NCBI GenBank assembly: GCA_034430595.1
Contig: DAOUEL010000012.1
Coordinates: 6,761-70,760, forward strand
Length of the DNA stretch: 64,000 bases
Source: E44-bin32 sp034430595
GTDB lineage: Bacteria; Chloroflexota; Anaerolineae; Anaerolineales; E44-bin32
Reading direction: 5' to 3'
Both the position numbers and the translations under genes were made by a program. Position 1 is the stretch's first letter; every line of letters starts with the position of its first letter. The notes below the pieces were generated by a model. That model did no database searches. It saw only the letters and a list, made by a program, of their open reading frames with translations, and was not told the origin of the DNA. Positions 8,395 to 16,016 of this stretch are shown here, one piece after another.

Positions 8395-9834
8395 CTATTC
8401 GTGGAGCAGCGATTCGAGAATCTCACGCACGAGCTGTGGGTTGGCTTTGCCGCCCGATTTTCGCATCACCTGGCCGACAAACCAGCCAATGACCGTGGTC
8501 TTGCCGGCACGGTAAGTCGCTACCTGTTCGGGATTCTCATCCACGACCTCAGCCGCAATCGCCTGCAGTTGATCGCTGTCGGACACCTGGGCTAGATTCT
8601 CGCGTGCGACGATCACCCCCGGTTCCTCGCCGCTGTTCTGCACGCGGGCAAGCAGCTCCTTTCCGGTATTAGTCGTGATTGCTTTTGAACCCACCAGAGC
8701 GATGATTTCTGCCACATGCTCCGGCCTGAGTTTCAATTCAGAGGCTGGAACGCCCTCGGTGCGGATCATGCGCAGCACATCATTCATCAGCCAGTTGCTC
8801 ACGTCTTTCGCATCGCCGTTGTAGGCGGTCACTGCTGCCTCGAAGTAATCAGCCAGGCTGCGCTCCTCGGTCAGGATTTCAGCATCGTACGGTGGCAGCT
8901 GATACTGGGATTCAAACCGGGCTCGACGCGCGAGCGGCAGTTCTGGCAAGTCCGCTAGAATTTCGGCTTTCCATGCGTCATCAATGATGACGGGAAGCAG
9001 GTCGGGTTCACGGAAATATCGGTAATCTGCCTCGGTCTCCTTGGAGCGCATTTTCCGCAGGCTGGCGGTGTCCTCATCCCAATCCAGGGTCCAGGCCTTG
9101 ATCGAATGTCCGGCGGTCACCTCGCGAATCTGGCGTTCGAACTCGGCTTTGAGCGCATCGCGCAAGTTGTCGATCGAATTGACGTTCTTGATCTCCGTTT
9201 TGGGATTCAAGGCACGTTGACGGACTTCCCGGATGGAGAGGTTCCCATCCACCCGGAGCTGGCCGCGCTCCATATCGGCTTCTGAGATTCCCAGCCAGCG
9301 CAGGAGCTGACGCAGCCGGACCAGGTACTGGGCTGCCTCCTCCGCCGAACGGATATCCGGACCGGTGACCATCTCGACCAGCGGGACACCGCAGCGGTTG
9401 AAATCGATCAGCCGCTCCTGGGCGCGGTGGACAGTCTTTCCTGCATCCTCTTCGATATGAAGCTTGGTGATCGTCACACGCCGGCTTGAGCCATCGCGCA
9501 GGGGGACGTCCATCCAGCCTCCACGGGCAAGTGGTTCGTCGTACTGGCTGATTTGGTATCCCTTGGGAAGATCCGGGTAGAAGTAGTTTTTTCGGGCGAA
9601 GTAGGAACGCGCCTGGATCGTATCGGCATGCATCGCAGCTGCCAATAAGACCGCTTTCTCCACCACTGCCTTATTCAGCACCGGCAGCACCCCTGGCAGG
9701 CCAGTGCAGACGGGGCAGATATTGGTGTTCGGCGGATCACCCCATGAATCAACCTTACAGCTGCAGAAGATCTTCGACTGCGTATTCAGTTGAATATGGG
9801 TTTCGAGCCCGATAACCGCTTCGTATTCTGTCAT
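8395..9834 (-). CDS. gatB: Asp-tRNA(Asn)/Glu-tRNA(Gln) amidotransferase subunit B
   Basis: 479 residues, full length. GatB is the kinase and tRNA-binding subunit of GatCAB, which phosphorylates the side-chain carboxylate of mischarged Glu-tRNA(Gln) or Asp-tRNA(Asn) and transfers ammonia delivered from GatA. The N-terminus shows the family signature VIGLETHIQLNTQSKIFC, the zinc cysteines in FCSCKVDS and NICPVCTGLPG, and DFNRCGVPLVE. The C-terminal YqeY-like tail domain (about residues 330-479) ends with GKANPQLVREIL. It is the last gene of the gatC-gatA-cyclophilin-gatB run, with 29 nt to the cyclophilin gene. Presence of GatCAB implies indirect synthesis of Gln-tRNA and/or Asn-tRNA. Confidence 0.97.
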   Translation of the reverse strand: MTEYEAVIGLETHIQLNTQSKIFCSCKVDSWGDPPNTNICPVCTGLPGVLPVLNKAVVEKAVLLAAAMHADTIQARSYFARKNYFYPDLPKGYQISQYDEPLARGGWMDVPLRDGSSRRVTITKLHIEEDAGKTVHRAQERLIDFNRCGVPLVEMVTGPDIRSAEEAAQYLVRLRQLLRWLGISEADMERGQLRVDGNLSIREVRQRALNPKTEIKNVNSIDNLRDALKAEFERQIREVTAGHSIKAWTLDWDEDTASLRKMRSKETEADYRYFREPDLLPVIIDDAWKAEILADLPELPLARRARFESQYQLPPYDAEILTEERSLADYFEAAVTAYNGDAKDVSNWLMNDVLRMIRTEGVPASELKLRPEHVAEIIALVGSKAITTNTGKELLARVQNSGEEPGVIVARENLAQVSDSDQLQAIAAEVVDENPEQVATYRAGKTTVIGWFVGQVMRKSGGKANPQLVREILESLLHE

Positions 9835-9863
9835 GCTGCCTCGACCTTCGGCGACGGCAATTT

Positions 9864-11087
9864 CTACTTCTCCTGGATCGTAATCCGCACGATCCGGTCT
9901 TCGGTCGTCAAGGATTGTGCGACATCCATGCCGGAGGTCACATACCCGAAGATGGTATAGAACTCTTCCATCCCCGTCAGGTTATCCAAAGTAATGAAGA
10001 TCTGGCTCCCGCTCGACGCCAATCGATCCTGCCGGAACCAGTACCCTAGCGCGCCGGCAGTGGCCGGGTTCCCGTTTTCCGAAGGCAGGGTATAGCCCAC
10101 GTCATTGTCCGGCTGCCCTGCCGGTGATCCGGTGAGAAAAAAGGCACCCTCCTGGACCGTGATAATTGGAAAACCGTCCCAGTACCCCAGTTCCGCCAGG
10201 ACAACGAAGTTGTTAACACTTTTAGGCGCCGAAAGCGGCTCGAGAGCGACGGTGATCCGACCTTTGCTCGTATCGATCGTCGCGGTGTAGGTCTTCTGCA
10301 GATCGATAACCAGTTCCGGCATGCCGGTATAGAGATCAGCCCGGTCGGCGACTGGCAAGTCGGCAAGCGGCCGTCCCTCGGCTGGCTCCGGGACGACTGC
10401 CGCTGGTGCCGGAGTCGGAGTCGGCAGTTCGCTGCGGTCGACCTTTTCGATCTCAACGGTGATCAGGCGATCGCCCTCGAAATCGGGCGACTCCTGAGGA
10501 TCACGCGGGGTGAGTTCCTGCAGCACATCGATGCCATCGATCACCTTGCCGAAGATGGTATGCAGCCCATTCAGCCACGGGGTGGCGGCGTAGGTTATGA
10601 AGAACTGGCTGCCACCGCTATCAGGGACACCGGTGTTCGCCATCGCCAGCAGGCCAGGTCCATCGAAGGTCAAACCATGCGTAATCTCGTCAGCGATCGT
10701 ATAACCGGGGCCGCCGTTCCCGGCGCCGGTTGGGTCACCACTTTGCGCCATGAAATCCGGCAGGACGCGGTGGAAGGTGATGTCATCATAGAATCCCTGC
10801 TCGGCGAGAAAAATAAAATTGTTTACTGTAATCGGCGCCTTATCGGCAAAAAGCTCAACCTTCACATCGCCTTTCTCCGTTTTCAAGGTCGCGACGTAGA
10901 TTGCCTCGGGATCGATGGTCATCTTCGGGGGAGACTCCCAGGGGCCGGGCCGCTCAACAGGCGCGGTTTCGGCTGTCTCTGTTGGCGCTGCCTGTATATC
11001 ACCCGGCGTGGCGGTTACGCCCCCACAGGATGCAGCACCCAGGGTAAGAAGCAGTAAAACTCCAAGGACCAACACGAACTTTCTCAT
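9864..11087 (-). CDS. Lipoprotein with tandem cyclophilin-type PPIase domains
   Basis: 407 residues. A lipoprotein signal peptide ends at the lipobox AASC (Cys21), followed by a Thr/Pro/Glu-rich linker. Domain 1 (about residues 58-220) is a complete cyclophilin with TFHRVLPDFMAQSGDP, whose Arg107 corresponds to the catalytic arginine of the family, plus GSQFFIT and LNGLHTIFGKV. Domain 2 (about residues 262-407) repeats the fold (VNNFVVLAELGYWDG, SGSQIFIT, YTIFGYV) but has lost the FHR motif and is probably inactive as an isomerase. Predicted to assist folding of exported proteins at the outer membrane-face of the cell. It is embedded between gatA and gatB with 29-nt gaps on both sides, which is odd for an exported protein. 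Confidence 0.9.
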   Translation of the reverse strand: MRKFVLVLGVLLLLTLGAASCGGVTATPGDIQAAPTETAETAPVERPGPWESPPKMTIDPEAIYVATLKTEKGDVKVELFADKAPITVNNFIFLAEQGFYDDITFHRVLPDFMAQSGDPTGAGNGGPGYTIADEITHGLTFDGPGLLAMANTGVPDSGGSQFFITYAATPWLNGLHTIFGKVIDGIDVLQELTPRDPQESPDFEGDRLITVEIEKVDRSELPTPTPAPAAVVPEPAEGRPLADLPVADRADLYTGMPELVIDLQKTYTATIDTSKGRITVALEPLSAPKSVNNFVVLAELGYWDGFPIITVQEGAFFLTGSPAGQPDNDVGYTLPSENGNPATAGALGYWFRQDRLASSGSQIFITLDNLTGMEEFYTIFGYVTSGMDVAQSLTTEDRIVRITIQEK

Positions 11088-11116
11088 TTTTTTCTCTCCA
11101 GCTGATCGTTTCCAGA

Positions 11117-12715
11117 TCAGAGGTTTCGCACGACAAGTGGTCGAACCTGGCGCCAGCTCTCCGATTCCGTGGCAAGCTCAAATGCCCGGCCGAGTTGGAG
11201 CAGCCTGGCTTCGCTGAAGTCAGGCCCCAGCAGCTGGATCCCGATTGGCAAACCTTGCGAATCCAATCCGCCTGGAATGGATAGCCCGGGAATGCCGGCA
11301 TGGTTTGCGGCGACCGTCAGCAGGTCAGCATACTGCATCAGGAGCGAATCACCATAGACCGCACCGAGTTTAAAGGCGGTTGTCGGCGTAGTCGCAGTCA
11401 GCAGGGCATCCAACCGGTACTCGCCCTGTGGGTCGAAGACACGCTCGAAGTCACGGCGTATCATCGTCCGCACCCGCAGCGCCCGCTCATAGTAATCCTT
11501 CTCGTACTGGGCAGCCGACACGTACATGCCCATCATGATGCGCAGCTTGGGCTGAAGCCCAAAGCCAGCCCCGCGCGAGGCGCGGTAAAGCTGTGGCAAA
11601 TCATCCACCGGCCCATCGAAGCGGTACCCGTATTTGACCCCGTCGTAGCGATGCAGATTCGAGGCGGCTTCAACGCGCGAGATGACAAAATAGGCCGGGA
11701 TACCATAGCGCGTATTCGGCATGGGAACGTCTTCGATAATCTCCGCTCCCAGGTCGGCAAATCGCTTGGCAGCTTGCTCAACCGCAGCCTGTATCTCCCC
11801 TGTGATCGGCTGTTCGACCAACTCGCCGGTTTCGGGATGTGGAAACTTGAGAACAGTGTAATCTTGCGAAAGGCCGATGCGCATTCCACGTACCTGTCGT
11901 CCGAGTTTTTCGAGGTAATCCGGGACGGGCACCCGGGCTGCGGTTGCATCCCTGGGGTCAGGTCCAGCGATGACACCCAGCATCAGCGCCGCATCGGTCA
12001 CATCGCGCGCCACCGGGCCGGGGCAATCGAGCGATGATGCAAAGGCGATCAGGCCGTAGCGGGAAACGCGGCCATAAGTAGGTTTCAGGCCGACCACGCC
12101 GCAGAAGGCGGCTGGCTGGCGGATCGATCCGGCCGTGTCCGTGGCGAGCGAGAGCGCCGCCTCCCCGGCCGCAACGGCGGCTGTGCTGCCTCCGGAGGAC
12201 CCACCCGGTACATGGGCCGGATTCCACGGGTTGCCGACCGGAGGAAGAAATGCAGACGATTCGTTGGAGGAGCCGAAGGTGAACTCGTCCAGGTTGACCT
12301 TGCCCACCAGGACGGCCCCGGCCTGCTCCAGCCGCTCAACTGGAGTGGCACTGTAGGGGGAGCAGAAGTTCGCCAGGATGCGCGATCCAGCCGTAGAGAG
12401 CGTGCCACGCACGCAGAAAATATCCTTCACAGCCAGCGTCACACCTGCCAGAGGGCCCAGGGGTTCGCCTGACGCCCGGGCGGCGTCGATCGCCTTAGCC
12501 TGCTCGCGGGCGCGTTCCGGTGTGAGTGTCAGGAAAGCGTGTACATGCTCGAGATCTTCGGTTTGCATTTGGTAGGGATCAAGCGAGGGATGGCGACCGT
12601 CAACGGCCTCGATGCGTTCCAGCGCCGCCTCGGTCAATTCGAGCGCGCTGACCTCACCCTGACGCAGCAGGTCTGCCTGCTGCCTGGCACTCAAATCAGC
12701 CAGGGAAGTCATCAC
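11117..12715 (-). CDS. gatA: Asp-tRNA(Asn)/Glu-tRNA(Gln) amidotransferase subunit A
   Basis: 532 residues. The amidase subunit of GatCAB, hydrolysing glutamine to supply ammonia to GatB. The amidase-signature triad Ser-cisSer-Lys is visible: the catalytic Lys in LAVKDIF, and the serines in the GGSSGGS block and in DTAGSIRQPAAFCG, followed by GLKPTYGRVSRYGL. Slightly longer than the usual 480-490 residues, with an extended N-terminal part and an insertion after residue 300. The start overlaps the end of gatC by 4 nt, indicating translational coupling. The downstream neighbour is the cyclophilin lipoprotein after 29 nt. Confidence 0.97.
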   Translation of the reverse strand: MMTSLADLSARQQADLLRQGEVSALELTEAALERIEAVDGRHPSLDPYQMQTEDLEHVHAFLTLTPERAREQAKAIDAARASGEPLGPLAGVTLAVKDIFCVRGTLSTAGSRILANFCSPYSATPVERLEQAGAVLVGKVNLDEFTFGSSNESSAFLPPVGNPWNPAHVPGGSSGGSTAAVAAGEAALSLATDTAGSIRQPAAFCGVVGLKPTYGRVSRYGLIAFASSLDCPGPVARDVTDAALMLGVIAGPDPRDATAARVPVPDYLEKLGRQVRGMRIGLSQDYTVLKFPHPETGELVEQPITGEIQAAVEQAAKRFADLGAEIIEDVPMPNTRYGIPAYFVISRVEAASNLHRYDGVKYGYRFDGPVDDLPQLYRASRGAGFGLQPKLRIMMGMYVSAAQYEKDYYERALRVRTMIRRDFERVFDPQGEYRLDALLTATTPTTAFKLGAVYGDSLLMQYADLLTVAANHAGIPGLSIPGGLDSQGLPIGIQLLGPDFSEARLLQLGRAFELATESESWRQVRPLVVRNL

Positions 12716-13074
12716 TCGAGTTCCTCATGGGGAATATCGGGCACGACGATGTAGCGCTCCTCGACCTGCGGCGCCTGCGCCAGGATGTCATCCGCCAGCG
12801 GGCAGGGCTCGCTCTCATCCGGGCGGAGCTGGGGGGAGGTGGCATCGGTATACGGCACGCCGTGGGAGGTGATTGGAAGATCACCCTCGAGCTCGATCGC
12901 CTCCAGCTCGCTGATCGCGCGCAGCTGCTGGTTGAGCTCCCGCCGCAGGTAATCGCCTTCCTCTGGGTTGAGGTCGAGCGCGGCCAAATGAGTCAGGTGG
13001 GCGAAGATCGATTCGGTGATCACCTCGGGCGGAACTCGCTTCTCAGCTTGCGGCACTGCGACCTCCAGGGTCAT
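12712..13074 (-). CDS. gatC: Asp-tRNA(Asn)/Glu-tRNA(Gln) amidotransferase subunit C
   Basis: 120 residues, somewhat longer than the usual 95-100. GatC wraps around the GatA-GatB interface and stabilises the complex. The conserved pattern FAHLTHLAALDLNPEEGDYLRRELNQQL at residues about 24-51 and the later RPDE and Pro-rich C-terminal segment identify it. First gene of the operon; overlaps gatA by 4 nt. The extra length is an N-terminal Val/Pro-rich segment and a Glu-rich C-terminal tail. Transcribed divergently from the signal peptidase module across a 220-nt region. Confidence 0.9.
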   Translation of the reverse strand: MTLEVAVPQAEKRVPPEVITESIFAHLTHLAALDLNPEEGDYLRRELNQQLRAISELEAIELEGDLPITSHGVPYTDATSPQLRPDESEPCPLADDILAQAPQVEERYIVVPDIPHEELE

Positions 13075-13176
13075 GAGTGGGGGTCATTGTACCTGCTGCC
13101 CAGGGCACGGTCAAAGGCGAGCTTCCGGCATCGAAATTGCATTCGAATTAACGAGATGTTCCGCAATATTCGGCCC

Positions 13177-13212
13177 ACCTTGCAGGGAGCTTACGTAAGG
13201 ACCCTGCAAGGT
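13177..13212. repeat. Nested inverted repeat upstream of the secretion module
   Basis: Perfect 11-bp inverted repeat (13177-13187 with 13202-13212) with a 14-nt spacer, itself containing the palindrome CTTACGTAAG. It lies between divergent gatC and the 13295 gene, just upstream of the likely -10 region, and no gene ends here. It is therefore more plausibly an operator or an upstream mRNA/cruciform structure than a terminator. Confidence 0.6.
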
Positions 13213-13222
13213 TAAAACGAAC

Positions 13223-13238
13223 TTATATATGCTACATT
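13223..13238 (+). promoter_or_regulatory. Candidate -10 region of the secretion module
   Basis: Two overlapping candidates: TATATA at about 13224-13229 and TACATT at 13233-13238, the latter preceded by TGC as an extended -10. A convincing -35 element is not seen. Transcription would begin at about 13236-13245. Confidence 0.4.
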
Positions 13239-13248
13239 AAGGATCGAA

Positions 13249-13278
13249 ATGAAGAACATCAAAAAAATCAACAACTGA
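13249..13278 (+). CDS. Possible 9-residue leader peptide
   Basis: A short reading frame, ATG plus eight codons and TGA, encoding MKNIKKINN, precedes the secreted-protein gene. AAGGA sits 5 nt before its ATG. It ends 16 nt before the next start codon, whose own ribosome binding site (GGAGG) lies in between. Residues are almost all Lys, Asn and Ile. It could be a translated leader that couples or attenuates expression, or a chance reading frame; the matching first three residues (MKN) of the real gene invite caution. Confidence 0.3.
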   Translation: MKNIKKINN

Positions 13279-13294
13279 ACTATAGGAGGTTCAC

Positions 13295-13663
13295 ATGAAA
13301 AACGTTCTTCGACCACGCAGCTTCGGAATGCTAATCATCGCACTTATCCTTGCTGCTTCCGTATACGGCTTTGCTGCAGCGAACACGGTGCCGGATACCT
13401 ATGCAGGTGACGGCAGCGGAACGATCAGCGGCTACACCATCTCGAACGTGGCCTATGGTCTAACGACTTCCGACTCGGACCCGAGCGATATCGATCAGGT
13501 ATCCTTCGACCTGAGCACGGCTGCTTCCGAGGCTTATGTCTCCTTCGACGGCGGCACGTCCTGGGCGACCTGCACGATTTCGGGCGGCACGAGCGTGACG
13601 TGCGCGGGCCTGGCTGAGAGCGTTTCCGGTGCATTGTCGCTGCGTGTCATCGCAGTAGACTAA
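13295..13663 (+). CDS. Small secreted protein, first gene of the signal peptidase module
   Basis: 122 residues. The N-terminus is a Sec-type signal peptide (MKNVLRPRSFGMLIIALILA, hydrophobic to about residue 30), with probable cleavage within GFAA-AN. The mature part starts ANTVPDT and contains ISGYTISNVAYG, then a predicted beta-rich region with two Cys (CTISGGTSVTC, a likely disulfide). The same AANxVPxT and [ST]N[VI]AYG motifs recur at the start of the secreted RTX protein two genes downstream, which suggests that both are substrates of the intervening signal peptidase. A strong TAGGAGG site precedes the ATG. I do not recognise a named family; a fibre or surface-matrix component, by analogy with SipW/TasA-type systems, is inference. 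Confidence 0.75.
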   Translation: MKNVLRPRSFGMLIIALILAASVYGFAAANTVPDTYAGDGSGTISGYTISNVAYGLTTSDSDPSDIDQVSFDLSTAASEAYVSFDGGTSWATCTISGGTSVTCAGLAESVSGALSLRVIAVD

Positions 13664-13697
13664 GCATTACTCTCAGCCAACACTTGTGGTCCTCAAT

Positions 13698-13732
13698 GGG
13701 GCACAGTCACATGACACCCGTGATTGTGCCCC
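13698..13732 (+). other. Intercistronic hairpin without T tract
   Basis: Inverted repeat of 13 nt with one mismatch (13698-13710 with 13720-13732) and a 9-nt loop, located between the small secreted protein gene and the signal peptidase gene. With no U-run it is better read as an mRNA-stabilising or partially terminating structure that would let the first gene be expressed at a higher level than the peptidase. Confidence 0.6.
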
Positions 13733-13748
13733 ACACCACGAACAAACT

Positions 13749-15341
13749 ATGAACACACGACGACGGCATACTCGCTCGCTGATGACCTCCGCCCTGCTGG
13801 TTCTGATGGCGGCCTTGTGGGTCATCCTGGCGCCGACGAAATTCGGCGGCCAGGCATCGTACGTGATGGTCGCCGGCGCCAGCATGGAGCCGACCCTCAA
13901 GCGAGGGGACCTGGTCGTCGTACGTGAAGCACAGACCTACGAAGTGGGGCAGATTGCGACCTACCGCCACCCGACGATCGGTCCCATCATCCACCGCATC
14001 ATCGATCGCCAGGGTGATACCTATACTTTCAAGGGTGACAACAACGACTGGATCGACTCCTATCAGCCCGCGTCAAGTGAAATTATCGGCAATGCCTGGT
14101 TTGAACTCCCAGGAGCCGCAAACTGGCTGCTCAAGCTGCGGATGCCAGCCGGGCTGGCGTTGCTCTCGCTCTCTATCGCAGTTATGCTTATGACGACGTT
14201 TGCCAAGAAGTCCAATGCGCTAAATCTCAAGACGGGAAAGGAGCAGGCTGTGCTCAATCGCGAGAAGCTGACCGCCTGGGCAAGCAACCTGGACGGTGCC
14301 TTCTTTGCGCTGGGTGCGGTCGCTTTCGCCTCCCTGCTGCTCGGTTTGTTTGCCTTCACCCGGCCTCTGACGGTCGATGTACCGGCTGACATTCCATTTG
14401 AGCACCACGGACAATTCGAGTACCACAGCGGTGCCCCGCCCAGCGTATACGACGGCGGCAAGCTAGTTACCGGCGATCCCGTCTTCCACCAGTTGGTCTC
14501 CAAATTCGAGCTTGATTTTCAATACCGTTTGGTCTCGCGTGCAGCCTCAACTCTGCACGGTACCTCCAGCATGTCGGTCCAGGTAAGCGATCCCAACGGC
14601 TGGCGGCGGACGATCGAACTGCTGCCGCAAGCTAGCTTTAACGGGCCTGAGACCACGCTCAGCAGCACGATCGATCTCAAAGCCCTCTTATCACTGACGG
14701 GGATGCTGCAGGAGCGGACCGGCACACAACGCCAGGTTTACAACGTTGATATCATTCCTGTCATTCAAATCTCGGGATCACTCGATGGAAAGCCCTTCGA
14801 AGACCGGTTCACACCGCAGCTTTCATTCCAGCTCGATGAGCTCGAACTCTACTTGCGCGGCTCTGATCCACTCAGTGGGAATGGCAATCCGCTAGCGCCA
14901 AGCATGGGCGGCTTCCTGCCCCGTACGGAAAGTGAGCCGGCGACGATCTCGATTCTCGGGCTCGACCTAGCAGTAGAAACCGCACGCTGGATCGCGGGCG
15001 TGGGATTTGGTCTCGCGATAGCCTCGATCCTTGGCCTCAGCCTGGCGCTGCGAGGCATCTCCCAACGCGACCGGGCAGCGGAGATCCAGATTCAGTATGG
15101 CCCACTGCTGGTTGAGGTCGAAGAAATCGAACTCAAGGGGGGCATCAAGCAAACGGACGTCCTCAGCATCGATGACCTGGCGAAGCTCGCCGAGCGCGGC
15201 GGCGGCATGATCCTGCACGTCGCCAAGGGCGATGAACACACTTACTGCGTCCAGGTGGGTGAAACCTGTTATCGCTTCATCTTATTGGTGCAAATAAATC
15301 AAGAGATCGATCGCTCCCATTCGACAGAGGACGAACGATGA
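13749..15341 (+). CDS. Signal peptidase I, SipW/ER type, fused to a large extracytoplasmic domain
   Basis: 530 residues from the ATG at 13749; a GTG at 13686 would place the intercistronic hairpin in the coding sequence and is rejected. An N-terminal membrane helix (about 11-28) is followed by an S26 peptidase domain: box B VAGASMEPT with the nucleophile Ser45, box C RGDLVVV, and box D IIHRI with His82 where ordinary bacterial enzymes have Lys, then FKGDNN. This is the Ser-His dyad of SipW and eukaryotic/archaeal signal peptidases. After two further helices (about 135-155 and 185-205) comes a beta-rich outer domain of about 200 residues resembling DUF5305, then a last helix and a cytoplasmic tail. 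The RTX gene overlaps its stop codon by 4 nt (ATGA), so the two are translationally coupled. Predicted to process the two flanking secreted proteins. Confidence 0.88.
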   Translation: MNTRRRHTRSLMTSALLVLMAALWVILAPTKFGGQASYVMVAGASMEPTLKRGDLVVVREAQTYEVGQIATYRHPTIGPIIHRIIDRQGDTYTFKGDNNDWIDSYQPASSEIIGNAWFELPGAANWLLKLRMPAGLALLSLSIAVMLMTTFAKKSNALNLKTGKEQAVLNREKLTAWASNLDGAFFALGAVAFASLLLGLFAFTRPLTVDVPADIPFEHHGQFEYHSGAPPSVYDGGKLVTGDPVFHQLVSKFELDFQYRLVSRAASTLHGTSSMSVQVSDPNGWRRTIELLPQASFNGPETTLSSTIDLKALLSLTGMLQERTGTQRQVYNVDIIPVIQISGSLDGKPFEDRFTPQLSFQLDELELYLRGSDPLSGNGNPLAPSMGGFLPRTESEPATISILGLDLAVETARWIAGVGFGLAIASILGLSLALRGISQRDRAAEIQIQYGPLLVEVEEIELKGGIKQTDVLSIDDLAKLAERGGGMILHVAKGDEHTYCVQVGETCYRFILLVQINQEIDRSHSTEDER

Positions 15342-15838
15342 AGCCGAAGCAGCTTACCCAGCTAGCCGTGCTCGGATTGGCTGCAATCCTGATCGTCAGC
15401 ATCAGCAGCGCCTTTGCAGCCACCAACAGCGTGCCGACCACCCGCCTGGACGATGACAGCCTCCCAATCGATGCCAATGCCCTCAAACCCGCGCGCTGCA
15501 GCAGTCTCAACCTGACCAATATCGCCTACGGCACCGGTACGAGCGGCAATGATCTCGTCCTCGGCACAGCTGGCGCTGACAATCTTAACGGTGCTGACGG
15601 TGACGACTGCCTCGTCGGCGGCGGCGGCGACGACACCCTCGACGGTAAAAAGGGCAACGATATCCTGCTCGGCGGAGATGGAAACGATGATCTGCGCGGG
15701 CTGCAGGGTGACGACCATCTCTACGGTGAAAACGGCGACGACAGCTTGAACGGTGGACCTGATACGGACATCTGCGATGGCGGTCCGGGAACAGATAGCG
15801 GCCATAACTCCTGCGAGACAGAAGTCGACATCCCATAG
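15338..15838 (+). CDS. Secreted RTX-type calcium-binding repeat protein
   Basis: 166 residues. Sec-type signal peptide (residues 1 to about 27) followed by ATNSVPTT, then LTNIAYGTGTSGND, both resembling the N-terminal region of the first gene in the module. From about residue 65 to the end run glycine/aspartate nonapeptide repeats of the form GGxGxDxLx (for example GGDGNDDLRG), forming a calcium-bound parallel beta-roll. The C-terminus carries three Cys. RTX proteins usually leave the cell by type I secretion through an unprocessed C-terminal signal; a Sec signal peptide here points to export through Sec with processing by the coupled signal peptidase. A surface or matrix role is likely. Confidence 0.85.
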   Translation: MKPKQLTQLAVLGLAAILIVSISSAFAATNSVPTTRLDDDSLPIDANALKPARCSSLNLTNIAYGTGTSGNDLVLGTAGADNLNGADGDDCLVGGGGDDTLDGKKGNDILLGGDGNDDLRGLQGDDHLYGENGDDSLNGGPDTDICDGGPGTDSGHNSCETEVDIP

Positions 15839-15868
15839 GCTGAACGAATTTCAACCATCCGGTCCACT

Positions 15869-15896
15869 GCCGTCGATTGGACGGCGTTTCATTTTG
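15869..15896 (+). terminator. Terminator of the secretion module
   Basis: 6-bp stem GCCGTC/GACGGC (15869-15874 with 15880-15885), GATTG loop, followed by a T-rich stretch GTTTCATTTTG. It closes the three-gene unit before the acyl-CoA dehydrogenase promoter. Confidence 0.6.
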
Positions 15897-15969
15897 TATC
15901 CTCCGACCGTGGGGAGTCCGGAGAGGAGCCAGAGCCCCAAATACAGTTTCTGGTGCACAGCTCCTGCTA

Positions 15970-15975
15970 TATAAT
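15970..15975 (+). promoter_or_regulatory. -10 element of the acyl-CoA dehydrogenase gene
   Basis: Consensus TATAAT, 41 nt before the ATG, with the GCAGGGAGG ribosome binding site in the intervening leader. No clear -35. Confidence 0.6.
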
Positions 15976-16016
15976 CGCGAGAATTCAAGCAATCCACTCG
16001 CAGGGAGGTTTCCTTT

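Noticed and set aside
15585..15838. Tandem repeat in the RTX gene as a DNA repeat array
   Set aside because: The repetition is at the protein level (GGxGxDxLx); the nucleotide units vary, and a coding explanation is sufficient.
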